A DNA stretch of 64,000 bases from Porphyrobacter sp. IPPAS B-1204 (GTDB lineage: Bacteria > Pseudomonadota > Alphaproteobacteria > Sphingomonadales > Sphingomonadaceae). The notes below the pieces were generated by a model that was given only the letters and a program-made list of their open reading frames with translations, was not told where the DNA came from and searched no databases. The position numbers and the translations under genes are program-made. The stretch lies in the NCBI GenBank assembly GCA_003724185.1, contig RHGM01000003.1:682001-746000 (forward strand), read 5' to 3'. Positions 1-8,701 of the stretch are shown here, in pieces (position 1 is the first letter of the stretch; each line of letters begins with the position of its first letter).

Positions 1-381
1 GAAAGACGGCGATGTGATCTGGGGGAAGGTCGGCTGCGGCAGGCTGTCGGGGCCGACCGGCTTGAACAGCCCGTTGTTGCGCAGGTTGGCGGTGATGACC
101 CGTGCCACTTCACGCCCCAGCGCGGCGGTGCCAGCCTCGTTGGCGGGGGTGGCACGGTCACGGTCGGTGGCGAAGGCGGGGATGGCGATGCCGATGTCCT
201 GCCATGCGCTTTCGTCGGTGACGGTGAACGAGATGCCTTCTTCGGCCTGCGCCTGCGAGGCTTCGGTGGCGGCACGCTCAACCGGACCATCCTCACCGAT
301 CGGCGCTCCCAGATCCTGCGCAGTGGCTGCGGCGGGCCATGCAACGGTGAACAACAGGGCTGCAAGCAAAGCGGGCTTCAT
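1..381 (-). CDS. tolB: TolB N-terminal part (cut by window edge)
   Basis: This is the first 127 codons of TolB, the periplasmic protein that links the Tol inner-membrane complex to Pal; the beta-propeller part lies outside the window. Residues 1-21 form a signal peptide (MKPALLAALLFTVAWPAAA, then TAQ). LGREVARVITANLRNNGLF near residue 90 is the conserved TolB N-terminal domain. The ATG overlaps the tolA stop as ATGA, so it is translationally coupled and last in the visible ybgC-tolQ-tolR-tolA-tolB order. Identification is by family resemblance plus operon context. Confidence 0.9.
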   Translation of the reverse strand, partial: MKPALLAALLFTVAWPAAATAQDLGAPIGEDGPVERAATEASQAQAEEGISFTVTDESAWQDIGIAIPAFATDRDRATPANEAGTAALGREVARVITANLRNNGLFKPVGPDSLPQPTFPQITSPSF

Positions 382-1199
382 CGTGATGTATTCCTATCGA
401 AACGGGCGCCCCGGACAGTCTTCCAGGCCTCGTAGTATTCTTCAGGCAGTTTGAACGGCGCGGCAAGCTGCACCGCACGGATAGCGTTTTCGGCATGGCG
501 GGCAGCCTGGGCGCGGTTTGAATCGTTCACGCCGCTCTGGCTGCGCACCCTGGGGCGGCCCTTCAGGCTGCCATCGGGGTTGAGGTCGAAATCGACCAGG
601 GTCACCAGCTGATCAACATCCAGCCCTTGCGGCGCGGTCCAGTGGGGTTTCACCTGCCGGGCGAGCGCCTGCCCGATAGACGCCTTGGCCGCAGCGCCGA
701 TCTGCGTTGCAGGCGCGCGGGTTTCGGTTGTGGTGGTCGAACTGCCCTTGCCTTCAAGGAAATCGTCGCCGATCCGGCTCCCCCCGCCTGCCTTGGGCGC
801 TGCCTTGGCTGCTGTGGTCGCGGGCTTCGCCGGAGTGCGATCCGGGCGCGAGCGGTCGCGGGTCGGCGTGGGCTGCTGCGGGGCGGTGCGGGCTGCGGGC
901 TTCGGCTTTGTCTGGGTCGGGGTGGGACGGGCCGCAGGTTCGGGCTTCACCTCTTGAGGCGCAGGCGCAGGTTCGTCCGACAGCGTCGGCGCAATCGCGG
1001 CGCGGCTTTCGGACACGATTTCCGGCGCGGCAGCCTCCAGCCCCACCTCTGTCGCAAGGCTCACCGTCATGCGTTCAGGAAAGACCGACACCTCGCTGCG
1101 CACCGTCTGCATCAGCAGCACAGCCACCACCGCACCGTGCAGCACGACGGCGGCGGCAAAGCCGACCTTTTCGTCATTGCGGAACGTGCGATCTGCCAT
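378..1199 (-). CDS. tolA: TolA-like energy-transducing envelope protein
   Basis: TolA spans the periplasm and transmits proton-motive force from TolQ-TolR to TolB and Pal. The 273-residue product has one N-terminal membrane segment (around residues 13-31, VGFAAAVVLHGAVVAVLLM), a long Pro/Ala/Lys/Thr-rich periplasmic linker (about 70-150), and a C-terminal TonB/TolA-like domain (about 175-270) containing VKPHWTAPQGLDVDQLVTLV. Two ATGs are adjacent; the second (1199) is preferred because GGAGGG lies almost on top of the first. It follows tolR by 12 bases and overlaps tolB by four. Sequence alone would be weak for TolA, but position in the operon is decisive. Confidence 0.88.
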   Translation of the reverse strand: MADRTFRNDEKVGFAAAVVLHGAVVAVLLMQTVRSEVSVFPERMTVSLATEVGLEAAAPEIVSESRAAIAPTLSDEPAPAPQEVKPEPAARPTPTQTKPKPAARTAPQQPTPTRDRSRPDRTPAKPATTAAKAAPKAGGGSRIGDDFLEGKGSSTTTTETRAPATQIGAAAKASIGQALARQVKPHWTAPQGLDVDQLVTLVDFDLNPDGSLKGRPRVRSQSGVNDSNRAQAARHAENAIRAVQLAAPFKLPEEYYEAWKTVRGARFDRNTSR

Positions 1200-1211
1200 C
1201 ATCCCTCCGGA

Positions 1212-1649
1212 CTATGGAGCCGAAACTGAACCATCGGTGACCAGCGAGATCGAGGTAAAGCCCGCCCGGCCCAACTCGCCCATAACCTGCATCACTCTGC
1301 CGTAATCAAGGCTGCGATCACCGCGCAGCACGATCAGCGGTTGTTCGCCGCCGCGATCCAGCGCTTCGAGCGCGGCGGGCAGCCCGCCTGATGGCACGGC
1401 TGTCTCCTCGATATAGATCACGCCTGCGCGGTCGATGGAGATGGTGATCTGGTCGGGCGCCTCCTCGACCGGAGCGGCGCGGCTTTCGGGAAGGTCTATC
1501 GGCACGCCCACGGCGGGCAGGGTCACCGTCACCATGAAGATGATCAGCAGCACCAGCATCACATCCACCAGCGGCGTGACGTTGATCTCGGACATCGCGG
1601 CACGGCGGCTGCGCTTGCTCCGGCGGCGCGAGGATAGCCCCATTCCCAT
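1212..1649 (-). CDS. tolR: TolR, ExbD/TolR-family proton-channel subunit
   Basis: TolR, with TolQ, forms the inner-membrane motor of the Tol-Pal system, which supports outer-membrane constriction and integrity during division. The 145-residue product has a basic cytoplasmic N-terminus, the family signature MSEINVTPLVDVMLVLLIIF at about residues 19-38 with the membrane aspartate (V-D-V) that takes part in proton transfer, and a periplasmic domain. Its start codon overlaps the tolQ stop as TGATG, so the two are coupled. Confidence 0.95.
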   Translation of the reverse strand: MGMGLSSRRRSKRSRRAAMSEINVTPLVDVMLVLLIIFMVTVTLPAVGVPIDLPESRAAPVEEAPDQITISIDRAGVIYIEETAVPSGGLPAALEALDRGGEQPLIVLRGDRSLDYGRVMQVMGELGRAGFTSISLVTDGSVSAP

Positions 1650-2350
1650 CAGGCGCGGTCCAATTCGCGGCTGAGGCCCGCGTGGAGCTTGTCGGCGAAA
1701 CGCTGCAGGCCTGCCTCGTACCGATCAACCGCTCCGCCGAAACGGTTGTACGCGATGACAGCGGGGATCGCCGCGAACAGGCCGATGGCGGTGGCGAACA
1801 GCGCCTCGGCGATGCCGGGGGCGACCACGGTCAGGCTGGCGCTCTGCTGCGCGCCGATCTGGAAGAAGGAGTTCATGATCCCCCACACCGTGCCGAACAG
1901 TCCGACAAACGGAGCGACCGATCCGACCGTGGCGAGGAAGTTCAGCCGTCCGGCCAGCTCGTCCGCTTCCTCGGCGATCTGGCTGTCCATCGCAGCGGCG
2001 ATGCGCTGACGGGCGGCGTCACGGTCAACCGGCTGCTTGGCGGTGGACTTGCGCCATTCGTCGAGCCCCGCAGCTGCGACACGTGCCGCGGGGACTTCCT
2101 TGCGCATCTGTTTGGTGAGCAAGGCCTCGCGGTCACGCTGTTCCCAGAACTCATCCTCGTATTCACGCGACTTCTTGCCGAGGCCGCCGATCCGCATCGA
2201 GAAGGAGACGATGATCGTCCACACCCAGATGCTGGCAAGGATCAGGCCGACCATCACCGCCTGCACGATGATATCGGCGGTCAGGAACAGTTCGACCGGA
2301 TCGAGGCGGGTCGGGGCAGCAGCGGCGGCGCTGAGCAGGGCAAGCGTCAC
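1649..2350 (-). CDS. tolQ: TolQ, MotA/TolQ/ExbB proton channel
   Basis: TolQ is the three-helix inner-membrane subunit of the Tol-Pal motor. The 233-residue product has a first membrane segment near residues 27-48 and the conserved MotA/ExbB block VGSVAPFVGLFGTVWGIMNS around residues 140-160, followed by the third helix with PGIAEALFATAIGLFAAIPA. It starts with GTG at 2350, overlapping the ybgC stop as GTGA. Confidence 0.96.
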   Translation of the reverse strand: MTLALLSAAAAAPTRLDPVELFLTADIIVQAVMVGLILASIWVWTIIVSFSMRIGGLGKKSREYEDEFWEQRDREALLTKQMRKEVPAARVAAAGLDEWRKSTAKQPVDRDAARQRIAAAMDSQIAEEADELAGRLNFLATVGSVAPFVGLFGTVWGIMNSFFQIGAQQSASLTVVAPGIAEALFATAIGLFAAIPAVIAYNRFGGAVDRYEAGLQRFADKLHAGLSRELDRA

Positions 2351-2805
2351 GTGTCAGGGTTTCCTTGGTTCATGAAATTCAGGAAGGCTGTGCGCCATTC
2401 AGGGGGTTGGCGGCGCGGGCGTCCATCTAGCGTGATAAAACCGACGCGCAAACCGGCCTCGCACAACACCTCCTCATTTCGCCGCGCAATTTGGTGCATC
2501 CGGCACGAAGCCGCGCCGAGTTCCGTGCAGCGGGTTTCGATTATCACATCGTCATCAAGCTTTGCGGGGCGCAGGTATCTGAGATTGACCTCGGACAGGG
2601 CATAGGCGCCCTCGCCGCTTTCGATCGCAGCGCGCTGGTCGATGCCAAGCAGACGCAACAAATCCGACCGCGCCCGTTCGAACCAGCGCAGGTAATTGGC
2701 GTGATAGGTGATGCCCGACAGGTCGGTATCCTCGTAATAGACGCGCACGGCATAAAGGTGCCGTGCGCCATCCAGGACGCCGCCAGGGGCGTGCGGAGTA
2801 ATCAT
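2347..2805 (-). CDS. ybgC: YbgC-type acyl-CoA thioesterase of the Tol-Pal operon
   Basis: A 152-residue hotdog-fold thioesterase that hydrolyses acyl-CoA or acyl-ACP thioesters in the cytoplasm. The family active-site block YYEDTDLSGITYHANYLRWF sits at about residues 24-43, with the catalytic aspartate in DTDLSG. It heads the tol operon, as in many proteobacteria, and its stop overlaps the tolQ GTG start. No strong ribosome-binding site is visible before the ATG at 2805, which carries some uncertainty. Confidence 0.93.
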   Translation of the reverse strand: MITPHAPGGVLDGARHLYAVRVYYEDTDLSGITYHANYLRWFERARSDLLRLLGIDQRAAIESGEGAYALSEVNLRYLRPAKLDDDVIIETRCTELGAASCRMHQIARRNEEVLCEAGLRVGFITLDGRPRRQPPEWRTAFLNFMNQGNPDT

Positions 2806-2901
2806 CAGGAGAGGCTCGCAATCATCATCTGGTCAAAAGCGCTTCCCAGCTTAAGCTGCGATGAATGGTGCTTTTGCAGCGCCGAACGGTTGCCAGTCAC
2901 G

Positions 2902-3282
2902 TTATCTTCGCAGGATCATCGGCCCCAATGGCTGTCCGCCGAAGATGTGGACGTGCAGATGCGGCACTTCCTGCCCGCCATGCGCGCCGATATTGGCCAT
3001 CATGCGGTAGCCGGGTTCCACCAGCCCCTTCATTCGCGCCACTTCACCCACAGCCCGCACGAAACCGGCGATTTCCGCGTCGCTCGCCTTCGCGCTGAAA
3101 TCGTCCCAGCTGACGTATCGCCCCTTGGGGATCACCAGCGTGTGCACTTCAGCCTGCGGGTTGATGTCTTCAAAGGCGAAGGCCCAATCGTCTTCATAGA
3201 CCTTCTTCGAGGGGATTTCGCCGCGCAGGATCCGGGCGAAGATGTTGTTGTCGTCATAGGGCAGGGTCGGGTCGATCGGCAT
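2902..3282 (-). CDS. HIT-family nucleotide hydrolase (HinT type)
   Basis: A 126-residue histidine-triad protein. The catalytic triad motif HLHVHIFGG lies at about residues 107-115, preceded by the conserved NIGAHGGQEVPHLHVH context; the N-terminal IFARILRGEIPSKKVYED is also typical of HinT purine nucleoside phosphoramidases. Its ATG overlaps the hisE stop (TAATG), so it is the last gene of the histidine operon, a linkage common in alphaproteobacteria. Confidence 0.92.
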   Translation of the reverse strand: MPIDPTLPYDDNNIFARILRGEIPSKKVYEDDWAFAFEDINPQAEVHTLVIPKGRYVSWDDFSAKASDAEIAGFVRAVGEVARMKGLVEPGYRMMANIGAHGGQEVPHLHVHIFGGQPLGPMILRR

Positions 3283-3599
3283 TATTCGCTCCGTGATGCT
3301 TTTTCGGCGAGGCCGGACACCCCCTCGCGGCGGTCAAGCTCGGCGAAGACCTGTTCGAGCGTCACGCCCTTTTCGGCGAGCAGCACAATGAGGTGGAACA
3401 AGACATCCGCCGCTTCGCCCACCAGTTCGGCTTCGTCACCTGCCAGCGCGGCGATCACCGCCTCGGTCGCTTCCTCGCCAAGCTTCTGGGCGATTTTCTT
3501 CAGCCCCTTGGCGTGAAGCTTCGCCACATAGCTTTCATCGGGCGAGGCCAGAAGGCGCTGGGCGATGGTGGCTTCAAGTCGGGTCAGGGTGTCAGACAC
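3282..3599 (-). CDS. hisE: Phosphoribosyl-ATP diphosphatase
   Basis: HisE removes pyrophosphate from phosphoribosyl-ATP, the second step of histidine synthesis. The 105-residue all-helical MazG-like product carries the expected acidic metal site ([20 protein letters not shown]) and the [16 protein letters not shown] helix. Length matches stand-alone HisE; hisI is not in this window. It is separated from hisF by about 115 bases containing an inverted-repeat element. Confidence 0.94.
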   Translation of the reverse strand: MSDTLTRLEATIAQRLLASPDESYVAKLHAKGLKKIAQKLGEEATEAVIAALAGDEAELVGEAADVLFHLIVLLAEKGVTLEQVFAELDRREGVSGLAEKASRSE

Positions 3600-3609
3600 G
3601 TTTCAACTC

Positions 3610-3712
3610 TCGTCATTGCGAGCGCCGCAGGCGCGCGGCAATCCATGAACCAACGGTCGCCACGTGTGGGCGGGTCAGGCCATGGATTGCTTCGCTACGC
3701 TCGCAATGACGA
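3610..3712. repeat. Intergenic inverted-repeat element between hisE and hisF
   Basis: TCGTCATTGCGAGCG at 3610-3624 is answered by its exact reverse complement at 3698-3712, and an inner pair (GCAATCCATG / CATGGATTGC at 3681-3690) extends the pairing. The whole forms a long imperfect hairpin inside the his operon. It looks like a dispersed palindromic (REP-like) unit of the kind common between sphingomonad genes; it could also act as an RNA processing or attenuation site. Confidence 0.75.
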
Positions 3713-3716
3713 CAAT

Positions 3717-4478
3717 TCAACCGCGCGCGGGCAAGCCTGCTGCGCGAAGGGCGGCGTGCGCCTCTGCAATGGTGTGGGTGCCGAAGTGGAAAATGCTCGC
3801 CGCCAGCACCGCGCTGGCGTGGCCTTTGGTGACGCCTTCGACGAGGTGTTCAAGGCTGCCCACGCCGCCGCTGGCAATAACCGGCACGCTGACCGCATCG
3901 GCGATCTCGCGGGTCAGGGCGAGGTCATAGCCGCGTTGGGTGCCGTCACCATCCATGCTGGTGACAAGCAATTCGCCCGCGCCAAGGTCGGCGACCTTCA
4001 GCGCATATTCCACCGCGTCGATCCCGGTTGGCTTGCGCCCGCCGTGGGTGAAAATCTCCCAGTTGCCCCGCGGCGTGCGGCGGGCATCGACACTGGCGAC
4101 AACACATTGGCTGCCGAAGCGCACCGCGATCTCGCCCACCAGTTCGGGCCGGGCGACAGCGGCAGAGTTCACTGCCACCTTGTCCGCGCCTGCCAGCAGC
4201 AACGCCCGTGCATCATCGGCGCTGCGCACCCCGCCTCCCACCGTCAGCGGCATGAAGCACACCTCCGCCGTGCGCCGCACCATATCGAGCAGCGTGCCGC
4301 GCCCTTCGTGGCTGGCGGAAATGTCGAGGAAGCACAGCTCGTCCGCGCCTGCCGCATCATAGGCGCGGGCCTGTTCGACCGGATCGCCCGCGTCTTTCAG
4401 GTCGACGAAGTTCACGCCCTTGACCACGCGGCCATCGGCGACATCAAGGCAGGGGATCACGCGGATGCGAACGGTCAT
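3717..4478 (-). CDS. hisF: Imidazole glycerol phosphate synthase, cyclase subunit
   Basis: HisF uses ammonia made by HisH to convert PRFAR into imidazole glycerol phosphate and AICAR. The 253-residue TIM barrel begins [20 protein letters not shown]; the catalytic aspartate is in PCLD (about residue 12) and the second in [13 protein letters not shown] (about residue 130). Open frame continues upstream, but the start at 4478 gives the standard N-terminus and overlaps the preceding membrane-protein stop as ATGA. Confidence 0.97.
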   Translation of the reverse strand: MTVRIRVIPCLDVADGRVVKGVNFVDLKDAGDPVEQARAYDAAGADELCFLDISASHEGRGTLLDMVRRTAEVCFMPLTVGGGVRSADDARALLLAGADKVAVNSAAVARPELVGEIAVRFGSQCVVASVDARRTPRGNWEIFTHGGRKPTGIDAVEYALKVADLGAGELLVTSMDGDGTQRGYDLALTREIADAVSVPVIASGGVGSLEHLVEGVTKGHASAVLAASIFHFGTHTIAEAHAALRAAGLPARG

Positions 4479-4774
4479 CGGGCGGGGCTCAGGGTGACGG
4501 TCATTTCGGGTTCCTTGGGCGGGCAGGCAGCGCCCGCGCAATAGGCCTCGTCGCGCGCGGCATGGATCGCGGCGGGCCACATGCAACTCAGAAAAAACGC
4601 GCCCGCCATGCCGTAGACCAGACCGTTCTTGCCATAGCGCGGGGTGAGGAAATGCTCGGCAGCGAGCGCCAGCGCCATGAAGACGATGATGTTGACCAGC
4701 GCAATCTCGACCGTGCCGACAGTGACCCCGGCAAGGAAGGTGAGGCACAGGAAAAGGAGGCTCATCAGGCGCAT
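4475..4774 (-). CDS. Small membrane protein inside the his operon
   Basis: A 99-residue protein with two or three hydrophobic segments (about 4-20, 24-40 and 50-68) and a cysteine pair in the C-terminal YCAGAACPP stretch. It lies between hisA and hisF and overlaps hisF by ATGA, so it is co-translated with histidine genes. I do not recognise a family and propose no function; synteny in related genomes would show whether it is a fixed member of the operon. Confidence 0.75.
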   Translation of the reverse strand: MRLMSLLFLCLTFLAGVTVGTVEIALVNIIVFMALALAAEHFLTPRYGKNGLVYGMAGAFFLSCMWPAAIHAARDEAYCAGAACPPKEPEMTVTLSPAR

Positions 4775-4860
4775 TTTGCGTTACCCTCGGCCCAGAGGGG
4801 CCTGCGGGCGCCTGGTCGGGCTTGCGGTCGCTTGCGCGACCGGATCGTGACCTAAAAAGA

Positions 4861-5589
4861 TCACGACCTGCTCCCCATCGCAATCGCCGCCGCCAGATCG
4901 AGCCGCCCTTCGTACAGAGCGCGCCCGGTGATCACCCCCTCGATCCCTTCATGCGCGTGGAGCGCCAGAATGTGGATGTCATCGAGCCCCTTCACCCCGC
5001 CGCTGGCGATCACCGGAATGTCCACGCGGCGGGCAAGATCGACGGTCGCTTCGATGTTCACGCCCTTCAGCAAGCCATCGCGGCCAATGTCGGTGAACAG
5101 CAGCGAGGCAACCCCTGCGTCCTCGAACCGCCGGGCGAGGTCGGTCACGGGAACGTCAGAGACCTCCGCCCAGCCCTCGGTTGCCACCATCCCGTCCTTC
5201 GCGTCGACCGCGACGACGATGCCGTTCTCCCACTCACGGGCCATGTCCTTGACGAATTCCGGGTTCTTCAGCGCCGCAGAACCCATCACCACCCGCGCCA
5301 CGCCGAGGTTGAACCAGTCCTCCACGGCCTGCGCATCGCGGATTCCGCCGCCCAGTTGGACGTATCCGGGGAAGGCTTCGACGATGGCTTCCACCGCCGC
5401 GCGGTTGCGGCTTTCGCCGGCGAAGCTGCCATCCAGATCGACGACATGGAGATGCTCCGCGCCAGCTTCGGCAAAGATCAGCGCCTGCACGGCCGGATCA
5501 TCGCCGTAGATCGTGGCGCGGTCCATGTCGCCTTCTGCAAGGCGGACGACCTGACCGTTTTTCAGGTCAATGGCGGGGAATACGATCAA
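4861..5589 (-). CDS. hisA: Phosphoribosylformimino-AICAR ribotide isomerase
   Basis: HisA performs the Amadori isomerisation of ProFAR to PRFAR. The TIM-barrel product shows [14 protein letters not shown] at the N-terminus with the catalytic Asp (PAIDL), a phosphate-binding GGGIRD, the second Asp in [12 protein letters not shown] and [14 protein letters not shown] lies at 5598, but a TTG at 5589 fits better: it overlaps the hisH stop as TTGA and has GGAG eight bases upstream, giving MIVFPAIDL as start. Confidence 0.95.
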   Translation of the reverse strand: MIVFPAIDLKNGQVVRLAEGDMDRATIYGDDPAVQALIFAEAGAEHLHVVDLDGSFAGESRNRAAVEAIVEAFPGYVQLGGGIRDAQAVEDWFNLGVARVVMGSAALKNPEFVKDMAREWENGIVVAVDAKDGMVATEGWAEVSDVPVTDLARRFEDAGVASLLFTDIGRDGLLKGVNIEATVDLARRVDIPVIASGGVKGLDDIHILALHAHEGIEGVITGRALYEGRLDLAAAIAMGSRS

Positions 5590-6212
5590 GGATACCACTC
5601 CAGAAAACGCCGGAGTGTTGCCAGCCCGAAAGACTGGCTCTTTTCCGGGTGAAACTGCACGCCGATGATGTTCTCGCGGGCGACGGCGGCGACTAGCCCC
5701 TCGCCATGATCGGTCATCGCGGCGACATCGTGCGGATTGTCGGCGGCGAAATGATAGGAGTGGAGGAAATAGGCCTCCCCCTCCTCGATCACCGCATGGT
5801 TTCGAGCATGGGGCATCACCGCGACATCGTTCCAGCCCATGTGCGGCACCTTGATTGCCGGGTCGGAAGGCAGGATCAGCCTCACCTGACCGGGGATCCA
5901 GCCAAGGCCGGGGGTCTCGCCATGTTCGAGGCCGCGATCCGCAAGCAGTTGCATCCCCACACAGATGCCAAGGAACGGCGCACCGCCCACGTGGACACGC
6001 TCGGTCATCGCTTCGACCATGTGCGGGATCGCGCGCAAGCCTTCGGCACAGGCCTTGAAACTGCCGACACCGGGCAGAACAATCCGGTCGGCGGCGCGCA
6101 CCACGTAAGGATCAGCGGTGACGGTGACCTCCGCCCCGGCTGCCTTCAAGGCATTGTGAACCGAGTGAAGGTTGCCCGCGCCGTAATCAACGAGCGCGAT
6201 AACCTCAGCCAC
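5586..6212 (-). CDS. hisH: Imidazole glycerol phosphate synthase, glutaminase subunit
   Basis: HisH releases ammonia from glutamine and passes it to HisF. The 208-residue class I amidotransferase has the nucleophile elbow [11 protein letters not shown] (Cys near residue 85) and the His-Glu pair in [10 protein letters not shown] near the C-terminus. The start is placed at a GTG (6212) giving [14 protein letters not shown], with AGGGG eight bases upstream; it overlaps the hisB end by eight bases. Longer open frame upstream is not HisH-like. Confidence 0.95.
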   Translation of the reverse strand: MAEVIALVDYGAGNLHSVHNALKAAGAEVTVTADPYVVRAADRIVLPGVGSFKACAEGLRAIPHMVEAMTERVHVGGAPFLGICVGMQLLADRGLEHGETPGLGWIPGQVRLILPSDPAIKVPHMGWNDVAVMPHARNHAVIEEGEAYFLHSYHFAADNPHDVAAMTDHGEGLVAAVARENIIGVQFHPEKSQSFGLATLRRFLEWYP

Positions 6213-6813
6213 CAAGCTGCCCCTTGGTGCTCGGAATCGCCCCGCCCTTGCGCGGATCACGCTCGACCGCCTGCCGCATCGCGCGGGCAAAGCCCTTGTA
6301 GAGGCTTTCGCAAATGTGGTGATTGTTGCTGCCATACAGCAGCTCCATGTGGAGCGTGATCCCGGCGCTCTGGCTGACGGAATGGAACCAGTGCTCGATC
6401 AGCTCGGTATCCCATTCGCCAAGACGTTCCTGCGTGAACTTCGCCTTCCAGACGAGGTAAGGCCGACCGGAAATGTCCAGAGCAACCCGAGAAAGCGTCT
6501 CGTCCATCGGCGAATAGGCCGCGCCGTAACGCCCGATCCCGGCCTTGTCGCCCAAGGCCTGCGCGATCGCCTGCCCCAGCGCGATCGCCGAATCCTCGGT
6601 GGTGTGATGCTGGTCGACATGGAGATCGCCTTCGACCTTCATCGTCACATCGATCAGCGAATGGCGGCTGAACTGTTCGACCATGTGATCGAGAAAGCCG
6701 ATCCCGGTGGACACGTCATAGGCGCCCGTCCCGTCAAGATTGACGGCGATGGCGATTTTCGTCTCGGTGGTGTTGCGGTCTACCGAGCCGGTGCGGGCGA
6801 GGGCGTTGGGCAT
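6205..6813 (-). CDS. hisB: Imidazoleglycerol-phosphate dehydratase
   Basis: HisB dehydrates imidazole glycerol phosphate to imidazole acetol phosphate. The 202-residue monofunctional form has the metal-binding motifs [27 protein letters not shown] and [16 protein letters not shown]. Start at 6813 (MPNALART) is chosen by family length. It is the first gene of the visible operon, and the 146 bases to the divergent sspB must hold its promoter. Confidence 0.96.
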   Translation of the reverse strand: MPNALARTGSVDRNTTETKIAIAVNLDGTGAYDVSTGIGFLDHMVEQFSRHSLIDVTMKVEGDLHVDQHHTTEDSAIALGQAIAQALGDKAGIGRYGAAYSPMDETLSRVALDISGRPYLVWKAKFTQERLGEWDTELIEHWFHSVSQSAGITLHMELLYGSNNHHICESLYKGFARAMRQAVERDPRKGGAIPSTKGQLGG

Positions 6814-6959
6814 AGTCGGCGCTATAGTCCGCTCGGCGCGCATGACAAGCATCGCGCGCATTGCCTTGCGATACCATGGCAAACCCGTGCGCCAATGCGG
6901 TGCCAAAGCGGTTAGGGGGCTTGACCAAGCGCGCGCGCGGCGTCACCAATCGCCGAGTG

Positions 6960-7439
6960 ATGACCAGCGATGCACCCGACAGCCTGATCCCCTACGACGA
7001 AATCGTTCAGGAAGCCCTGCGCGCAGTGGTTGGCCGGGTGCTCGGTTCGATCGTCAGCAGCGGCAGCACGCTGCCCGGTGCGCATCATTTCTACATCACC
7101 TTCAAGACCGGCGCGCCGGGCGTTTCGATCCCGCCGCACCTGCGCGAACGCTTCCCCGATGAAATGACCATCGTGCTCCAGAACAAGTTCTGGGATCTTG
7201 AGGTGTTGCCGCACAGCTTCTCGGTCAGCCTGACGTTCAATCAGGTGCCGGCCAAGCTGACGATTCCCTTCGCCGCGATCACGGCTTTCGTCGATCCGGC
7301 TGTGGATTTCGGCCTCCAGTTCCAGGCTGCGGTCGAGGAGCTTGAACCCGAAGCTCACGAAGACGCCGAAAATGACGGGCCGGACAGCGATCCCGATGGC
7401 TCGAATGTGGTCAGCGTCGATTTCGGGCGCAAGAAATAG
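6960..7439 (+). CDS. sspB: SspB-family ClpXP specificity factor
   Basis: A 159-residue protein of the alphaproteobacterial SspB family, which tethers ssrA-tagged and other substrates to ClpXP. Conserved features are IPYDEIVQEALRAVVGRVL at the N-terminus, HHFYITFKTGAPGVSIP, and the LTFNQVPAKLTIPFAAITAF core, followed by an acidic linker and a short terminal VSVDFGRKK that resembles the ClpX-binding tail. Start 6960 is the first Met consistent with the family. It may share a transcript with the small downstream gene five bases away. Confidence 0.9.
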   Translation: MTSDAPDSLIPYDEIVQEALRAVVGRVLGSIVSSGSTLPGAHHFYITFKTGAPGVSIPPHLRERFPDEMTIVLQNKFWDLEVLPHSFSVSLTFNQVPAKLTIPFAAITAFVDPAVDFGLQFQAAVEELEPEAHEDAENDGPDSDPDGSNVVSVDFGRKK

Positions 7440-7444
7440 GCGCC

Positions 7445-7870
7445 ATGGCGCGGGGCAAGCGGGCGAGCGCCAAGGGCATCGGGGGCAAGCGGGGCAAGGC
7501 TGAAGCCACGCCGCCCACCGCCGATAACACGCCCACCCGCACCGCCGGTCTGCCGCTGCCCAGCCCTGTCGCAGGCACCAATCTCGTCATTGCCGATATC
7601 GTGCTGCGCGCCGCGGGCGGATTGCTGCGCGACCAGATGGAAAAGGGCCTGCTGCGCGGCAGCTATGACAAGACCAAGGTCGACAAGCTGATCCACGGGC
7701 GCGGGTTGACCGCCAGCGTTGCCCTGTGGGGCGCAAGCCACCTTGCCCGCCGGTCCCCGCTTGGTCTTGCCGTGGTCGCCGGCGGGCTTGCCGCCAAGGT
7801 GTTCTATGACCGCGGCAAGCGGCTGGAGGCCAAGCGCCGGGCGAAGCAGAAGTCCGGCCCCGAATCCTGA
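7445..7870 (+). CDS. Conserved small basic protein, unknown function
   Basis: A 141-residue protein with a Lys/Arg/Gly-rich N-terminus (residues 1-20), a Thr/Pro linker, an amphipathic middle (VIADIVLRAAGGLLRDQMEK) and one hydrophobic stretch around residues 105-122 (LGLAVVAGGLAAKVFYDRG), ending in a basic tail. It follows sspB by five bases and precedes gmk by about 40, so it is probably in the same operon. No family is recognised; membrane association is likely from the hydrophobic stretch. Confidence 0.75.
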   Translation: MARGKRASAKGIGGKRGKAEATPPTADNTPTRTAGLPLPSPVAGTNLVIADIVLRAAGGLLRDQMEKGLLRGSYDKTKVDKLIHGRGLTASVALWGASHLARRSPLGLAVVAGGLAAKVFYDRGKRLEAKRRAKQKSGPES

Positions 7871-7912
7871 CCGCCCCTTGATTTATCGGCCCCGGTTGGT
7901 GCAACGGAGCCT

Positions 7913-8563
7913 ATGGGCGACTCCTCACACCATTCCGACGACCGGCTTCACCGCCGGGGGCTGATGTTCATCCTGTCCTCGCCGTCCGGCGCGGGCAAAA
8001 CCACGCTCTCGCGGATGCTGCTGGCCAAGGATGCCGAAATCAAGCTGTCGGTGTCGGCGACCACCCGCCCGCCGCGTGCCGGGGAAGTCGACGGGGTGCA
8101 TTACCACTTCGTCACCCCCGAACGCTTCCAGGCGATGATCGACGAGGATGATTTCTACGAATGGGCCGAGGTGTTCGGCCACCGCTACGGCACGCCCAAG
8201 GGCGCAATCCGCGCGGCGCTGAAGGAAGGTCAGGACTTCCTGTTCGATATCGACTGGCAGGGCACCCAGCAGCTTTACCAGAAAGACCAGCAGGACGTGG
8301 TGCGGGTGTTCATCCTGCCGCCTTCAATCGACGAGCTTCACCGCCGCTTGCAGGGCCGCGCCACCGACAGCGCCGAAGTCATCAACGCCCGCATGGAACG
8401 CGCCCGCGCCGAAATCAGCCACTGGGACGGTTATGACTACGTCATCATCAATGATGATGTGGAGGTGTGCTTCGAAAAGGTCCGCGCGATTCTGGAAGCG
8501 GAGCGGATGAAGCGCCAGCGGCAGACCGGGCTTATCCCCTTTGTGCGCGGATTAATGGGTTGA
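7913..8563 (+). CDS. gmk: Guanylate kinase
   Basis: Guanylate kinase phosphorylates GMP to GDP. The P-loop SSPSGAGKTTLSRMLL is at about residues 20-35, followed by SVSATTRPPRAGEVDGVHYHF (the GMP-binding region, here split at the family positions S-TTR-PR) and FLFDIDWQGTQQL. The first ATG (7913) adds about 17 residues ahead of the core MFILSSPSG; a start at 7964 is also possible. Confidence 0.96.
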   Translation: MGDSSHHSDDRLHRRGLMFILSSPSGAGKTTLSRMLLAKDAEIKLSVSATTRPPRAGEVDGVHYHFVTPERFQAMIDEDDFYEWAEVFGHRYGTPKGAIRAALKEGQDFLFDIDWQGTQQLYQKDQQDVVRVFILPPSIDELHRRLQGRATDSAEVINARMERARAEISHWDGYDYVIINDDVEVCFEKVRAILEAERMKRQRQTGLIPFVRGLMG

Positions 8564-8618
8564 CCACCCGCCGCGTCGCGACCGCCACTTGTCGCATTTG
8601 TGATAATGCGGTCGCAAA

Positions 8619-8634
8619 TGTCATATATATGACA
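8619..8634. promoter_or_regulatory. Perfect 16-bp palindrome upstream of the porin gene
   Basis: TGTCATATATATGACA is its own reverse complement and lies about 70-85 bases before the porin start in an otherwise GC-rich spacer. It fits a dimeric regulator site. The half TGTCATA recalls a PhoB half-site, but PHO boxes are direct repeats, so the match is not convincing. Operator function is inference. Confidence 0.5.
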
Positions 8635-8701
8635 CGGAATCGACATATCGGCGCGGCCAGCCGGTTCATTGTGAGCGGGCATGTTGCGAAAGCGGTCATC
8701 C

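Noticed and set aside
8619..8634. A PHO box for the porin.
   Set aside because: PHO boxes are direct repeats of CTGTCAT-type units; this one is an inverted repeat, so it is listed only as a palindrome.
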